From contig JAHFTM010000104.1 in assembly GCA_023269335.1 (NCBI GenBank), forward strand, positions 1 through 6,784: 6,784 bases of DNA, given 5' to 3'. Source of the stretch: Chlamydiia bacterium. Lineage in GTDB: Bacteria; Chlamydiota; Chlamydiia; Chlamydiales; FEN-1388. The notes below the pieces were generated by a model, which saw nothing but the letters and a program-made list of their open reading frames with translations, had not been told where the DNA came from and did no database searches. The translations under genes and the position numbers were made by a program. Positions 5,156 through 6,784 of this stretch are shown one piece after another (position 1 is the first letter of the stretch; each line of letters begins with the position of its first letter).

Positions 5156-6088
5156 ATGAGGTATTATAAAATTCAGAAAATCTTTCTTTGCCTTTCCTTG
5201 TTGTTTCTTGCACTTACGGTCGGGTGTCAGGAAAGAACACGTTGTAATAACACGGTTCAAAAGATTCTTGACCAAATATCTCTTGAAGATCAGAAAAATT
5301 TAGAAACTTTCTGGTGTAGAGTACTTAGGCAAGATCAATTTGGTTTTGCCCTTTTTGGTTCAAAAGCAGCTGCGACAACTGGTTACTTTCAGCGCTTACC
5401 TCCTGGAAGTATTCGTGTCTTACCTTTTGAACACATGAGGAGAAGAGAATTTGAAGCCTGGGAAAAACATAAATCACATTTTCAATCCAAGAATTTTATC
5501 TGGGTAGTTGGAACAAATTCACGATATATTCACTTGAAAAGTATAACATTAGTTCATAGAGAAAAATTCTTGCAAGTAGTCTCACAACATCTTGAGTTCT
5601 TTCAGACCTATCTGGAACGAGAATGTACACCTGCACAATTATTTGAAGACTTAAAGAACAGTAATCAAGAGATTCTTCTCCTACTCAACAAGCGAGAGGA
5701 TCTGTTAGGTATCTTATTAGGGTTTAGCAAAGAAGCCTCTTGTGAATATGAACGAAGGGAAGAGCTTATGCGCGCTATGCACCCTTCTCCACCATTCAAA
5801 GAGGAGACTACTCCATGGGGCTTTGACACACTAAAACAGGAATACGATTTTCTGTGGGCTAACCTATCTGCAAGAACTGACGATGGCCTAGAGTATTCGA
5901 AAAACAGACACATTTTCCTCTTTAGACCGGTACTTTTTATGAATTTAGGCAATGATGAAGATGAAAATATTATCAAAAAATATCGAAAGGACCGAGAGAA
6001 GATTGCTCAATTGTTTCTTGAGAGAAACCTCTTAGAGGTGATACTTGAACAGATTCATGCAGAAAAGCCAATTTGTCTCGAAAATTGA
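5156..6088 (+). CDS. Putative lipoprotein of unknown function
   Basis: This 310-residue protein begins with a basic N-terminus (RYYKIQK), a hydrophobic stretch (9-20) and a lipobox-like LTVGC ending at Cys24, so it is probably lipid-anchored in an envelope membrane. The mature part is hydrophilic and mostly helical. Possible family hallmarks are FGFALFGSKAAATTGYF (62-78) and, near the end, FLFRPVLFMNLGND followed by a K/R/E-rich helix (KKYRKDREK). I recall similar hypothetical proteins with F-G-x-x-L-F-G-x-K and G-Y-F motifs in amoeba-associated Chlamydiae, but this is from memory and carries no known function. The ribosome site is poor: GAG touches the ATG and TAAGAG is 12 nt away, so translation may depend on the upstream gene, whose stop is 26 nt before. 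It is followed at 35 nt by coil gene B. Confidence 0.8.
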   Translation: MRYYKIQKIFLCLSLLFLALTVGCQERTRCNNTVQKILDQISLEDQKNLETFWCRVLRQDQFGFALFGSKAAATTGYFQRLPPGSIRVLPFEHMRRREFEAWEKHKSHFQSKNFIWVVGTNSRYIHLKSITLVHREKFLQVVSQHLEFFQTYLERECTPAQLFEDLKNSNQEILLLLNKREDLLGILLGFSKEASCEYERREELMRAMHPSPPFKEETTPWGFDTLKQEYDFLWANLSARTDDGLEYSKNRHIFLFRPVLFMNLGNDEDENIIKKYRKDREKIAQLFLERNLLEVILEQIHAEKPICLEN

Positions 6089-6106
6089 TCAGATGTACTT
6101 AAAAAC

Positions 6107-6128
6107 TTAACAGAGAGGAAAATATGAG
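6107..6128 (+). repeat. Leader repeat, copy 2 (20 of 22 identical to 4074-4095)
   Basis: TTAACAG, two variable bases and AGGAAAATATGAG again cover the ribosome site and start codon, here of coil gene B. Confidence 0.75.
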
Positions 6129-6351
6129 TACAAAAAATGATGATTTGGACAAAGAAATCCGCGCCAAACAAGATGAATTAACAGCAAGCATTGAGAAGTG
6201 TAAAAAATATCTTGGAAAGCCTCTTAATAACGAGAGTAGGCAAGTTGAATATACATTGGAAGAAATGAGAAAAGATTATGGTGAGAGAGAAAGAATCTCA
6301 TCCGAGCTTGAAGTATTAATGTCAGGACGCAATGGAATGCCTAATCAATGA
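6124..6351 (+). CDS. Small coiled-coil-like protein B, unknown function, paralogue of the protein at 4091
   Basis: This 75-residue, highly charged helical protein has no signal peptide. GAGG at 6115-6118 lies 5 nt before the ATG. It shares with the protein at 4091 the N-terminal pattern MSxK...L.K.IRAK..EL and the C-terminal LE...K.YG...I.SE pattern, but carries an extra segment around KYLGKPLNNESRQ (29-41). Two regions (about 5-27 and 44-66) could form helices of a hairpin or coiled coil. It begins 35 nt after the lipoprotein stop and ends 107 nt before the second secreted Cys/His gene, so the order coil then secreted protein is the same as at 4091/4686. It is probably cotranscribed with 4686 and 5156, since no promoter or terminator is visible before it. 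Function not recognised. Confidence 0.78.
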   Translation: MSTKNDDLDKEIRAKQDELTASIEKCKKYLGKPLNNESRQVEYTLEEMRKDYGERERISSELEVLMSGRNGMPNQ

Positions 6352-6363
6352 AATAAATTCAAA

Positions 6364-6393
6364 TTGACTTCCTACTTTCACGTTCCCTATAGT
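6364..6393 (+). promoter_or_regulatory. Strong sigma70-type promoter for the gene at 6459
   Basis: TTGACT (6364-6369) and TATAGT (6388-6393) each match five of six consensus positions, with an 18-nt spacer. Transcription would start near 6400, giving about a 59-nt leader before ATG 6459. The leader contains a small GCGTT/AACGC inverted repeat (6398-6402/6412-6416). The spacer length and TATAGT box are the same as in the tRNA-Leu promoter. Confidence 0.65.
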
Positions 6394-6458
6394 GCTTGCG
6401 TTAGGTGTCTCAACGCTTAACAAAGTTTACATTTACTCAAATAGTGGGGGAGTAGCTT

Positions 6459-6784
6459 ATGAGAATTTTATCATTAGTCATTACTGTTTTGTTAGCTTTT
6501 TGTGCTTCATCAGTTCAAGCTAAAGAGCCTTGTGGGCAGCACGATCATGCGCACAAGATCTGTAAAAAAGGAAAATTTGCGAAAATCTTTCCGGCTACCA
6601 ATCAGATTCTCATTCGCAAAGATGGCATTTTTGTTTATACGGCAAATAAAAAGCTTGTGCGCGGAGAATTTATCGCCATGGAAAATGATCAGGTCTACGT
6701 TGCTATAGCACAGCCAAAACTTATTGCTAAAAGGGGACCATGCAATCTGCACAGGCTCTACCATAAAGACTGTGGCGGCTGTGG
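6459..6784 (+). CDS. Secreted protein B with His/Cys-rich N-terminus and C-x2-H-x3-H...C-x2-C putative metal site; 3' end outside window
   Basis: The first 108 residues are seen. GGGGGAG (6446-6452) lies 6 nt before the ATG. Residues 1-21 are a signal peptide (LSLVITVLLAFCASSVQA, cleavage after VQA). The mature N-terminus CGQHDHAHKIC (25-35) has two Cys and three His and could bind metal. A beta-rich part follows (about 40-90, with ILIRKDGIFVYT and GEFIAMENDQVYVAIAQ), then GPCNLHRLYHKDCGGC, giving Cys95, His98, His102, Cys105 and Cys108. This has the same order and the same H-x3-H spacing as in the protein at 4686, with a shorter gap before the second Cys pair. I infer that the two are distant paralogues. 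The CDS is cut by the window edge. Function is unknown; an envelope or secreted location is inferred. It has its own promoter. Confidence 0.82.
   Translation, partial: MRILSLVITVLLAFCASSVQAKEPCGQHDHAHKICKKGKFAKIFPATNQILIRKDGIFVYTANKKLVRGEFIAMENDQVYVAIAQPKLIAKRGPCNLHRLYHKDCGGC

Noticed and set aside
4882..5213. Plus-strand frame 4882-5154 and minus-strand frame 4983-5213
   Set aside because: Both overlap the secreted protein gene at 4686-5129, which has a ribosome site, signal peptide and Cys/His motif.
5665..5976. 103-codon minus-strand frame
   Set aside because: Shadow of the lipoprotein gene, with no motifs of its own.
6502..6764. Frames at 6502-6708 (+) and 6510-6764 (-)
   Set aside because: They overlap the secreted protein at 6459, which reads in another frame with promoter, ribosome site and signal peptide.
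1..6784. CRISPR arrays, insertion sequences, restriction or toxin-antitoxin genes
   Set aside because: No regularly spaced repeats, transposase motifs, methylase motifs or known toxin motifs were seen on either strand.

Overview
The window reads as bacterial, Gram-negative DNA. It has compact genes, Shine-Dalgarno sites, sigma70-type promoters, signal peptides and a lipobox. The sequence alone does not fix the taxon. The lipoprotein at 5156-6088 resembles a hypothetical family I associate with amoeba-hosted Chlamydiae. That is recollection without a search, so a Chlamydiota-like origin is only a tentative inference.

Left half (1-3430), minus strand. A large two-SIS-domain protein of the MurQ / glucokinase-regulatory-protein (GKRP) family (611-2410) is followed, with an ATGA stop/start overlap, by a BadF/BadG-type amino-sugar kinase (1-614) that runs off the left edge. 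The pairing matches MurNAc/GlcNAc-phosphate handling in cell-wall recycling. Two things are odd: both proteins begin with a clear hydrophobic signal-like segment, and the SIS protein has lost one of the two catalytic glutamates of MurQ, so it looks more like a sugar-phosphate-sensing regulator than an etherase. Upstream lies a HAD-superfamily phosphatase/phosphoglucomutase-like gene (2587-3270) whose motif I reads D-C-N instead of D-x-D.

Middle (3377-4090). A tRNA-Leu(UAA) gene with its own promoter (3433-3515) is followed by a weak hairpin and about 500 bp without a convincing gene. That stretch carries short direct and inverted repeats and one tiny doubtful ORF. It marks a change in strand and in gene type.

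Right half (4091-6784), plus strand. There are five small or medium genes that I cannot assign to a characterised function: coiled-coil protein A (4091), secreted Cys/His protein A (4686), a lipoprotein (5156), coiled-coil protein B (6124) and secreted Cys/His protein B (6459, cut by the right edge). The two coil proteins are paralogues with nearly identical leaders. The two secreted proteins share a C-x(2,3)-H-x3-H...C-x2-C signature. The region therefore looks like an ancient tandem duplication of a [coil + secreted metal-site protein] unit around a lipoprotein. A broken minus-strand coding remnant sits between coil A and secreted protein A. Genes 4686-6351 are closely spaced and probably cotranscribed, while 6459 has a strong promoter of its own.
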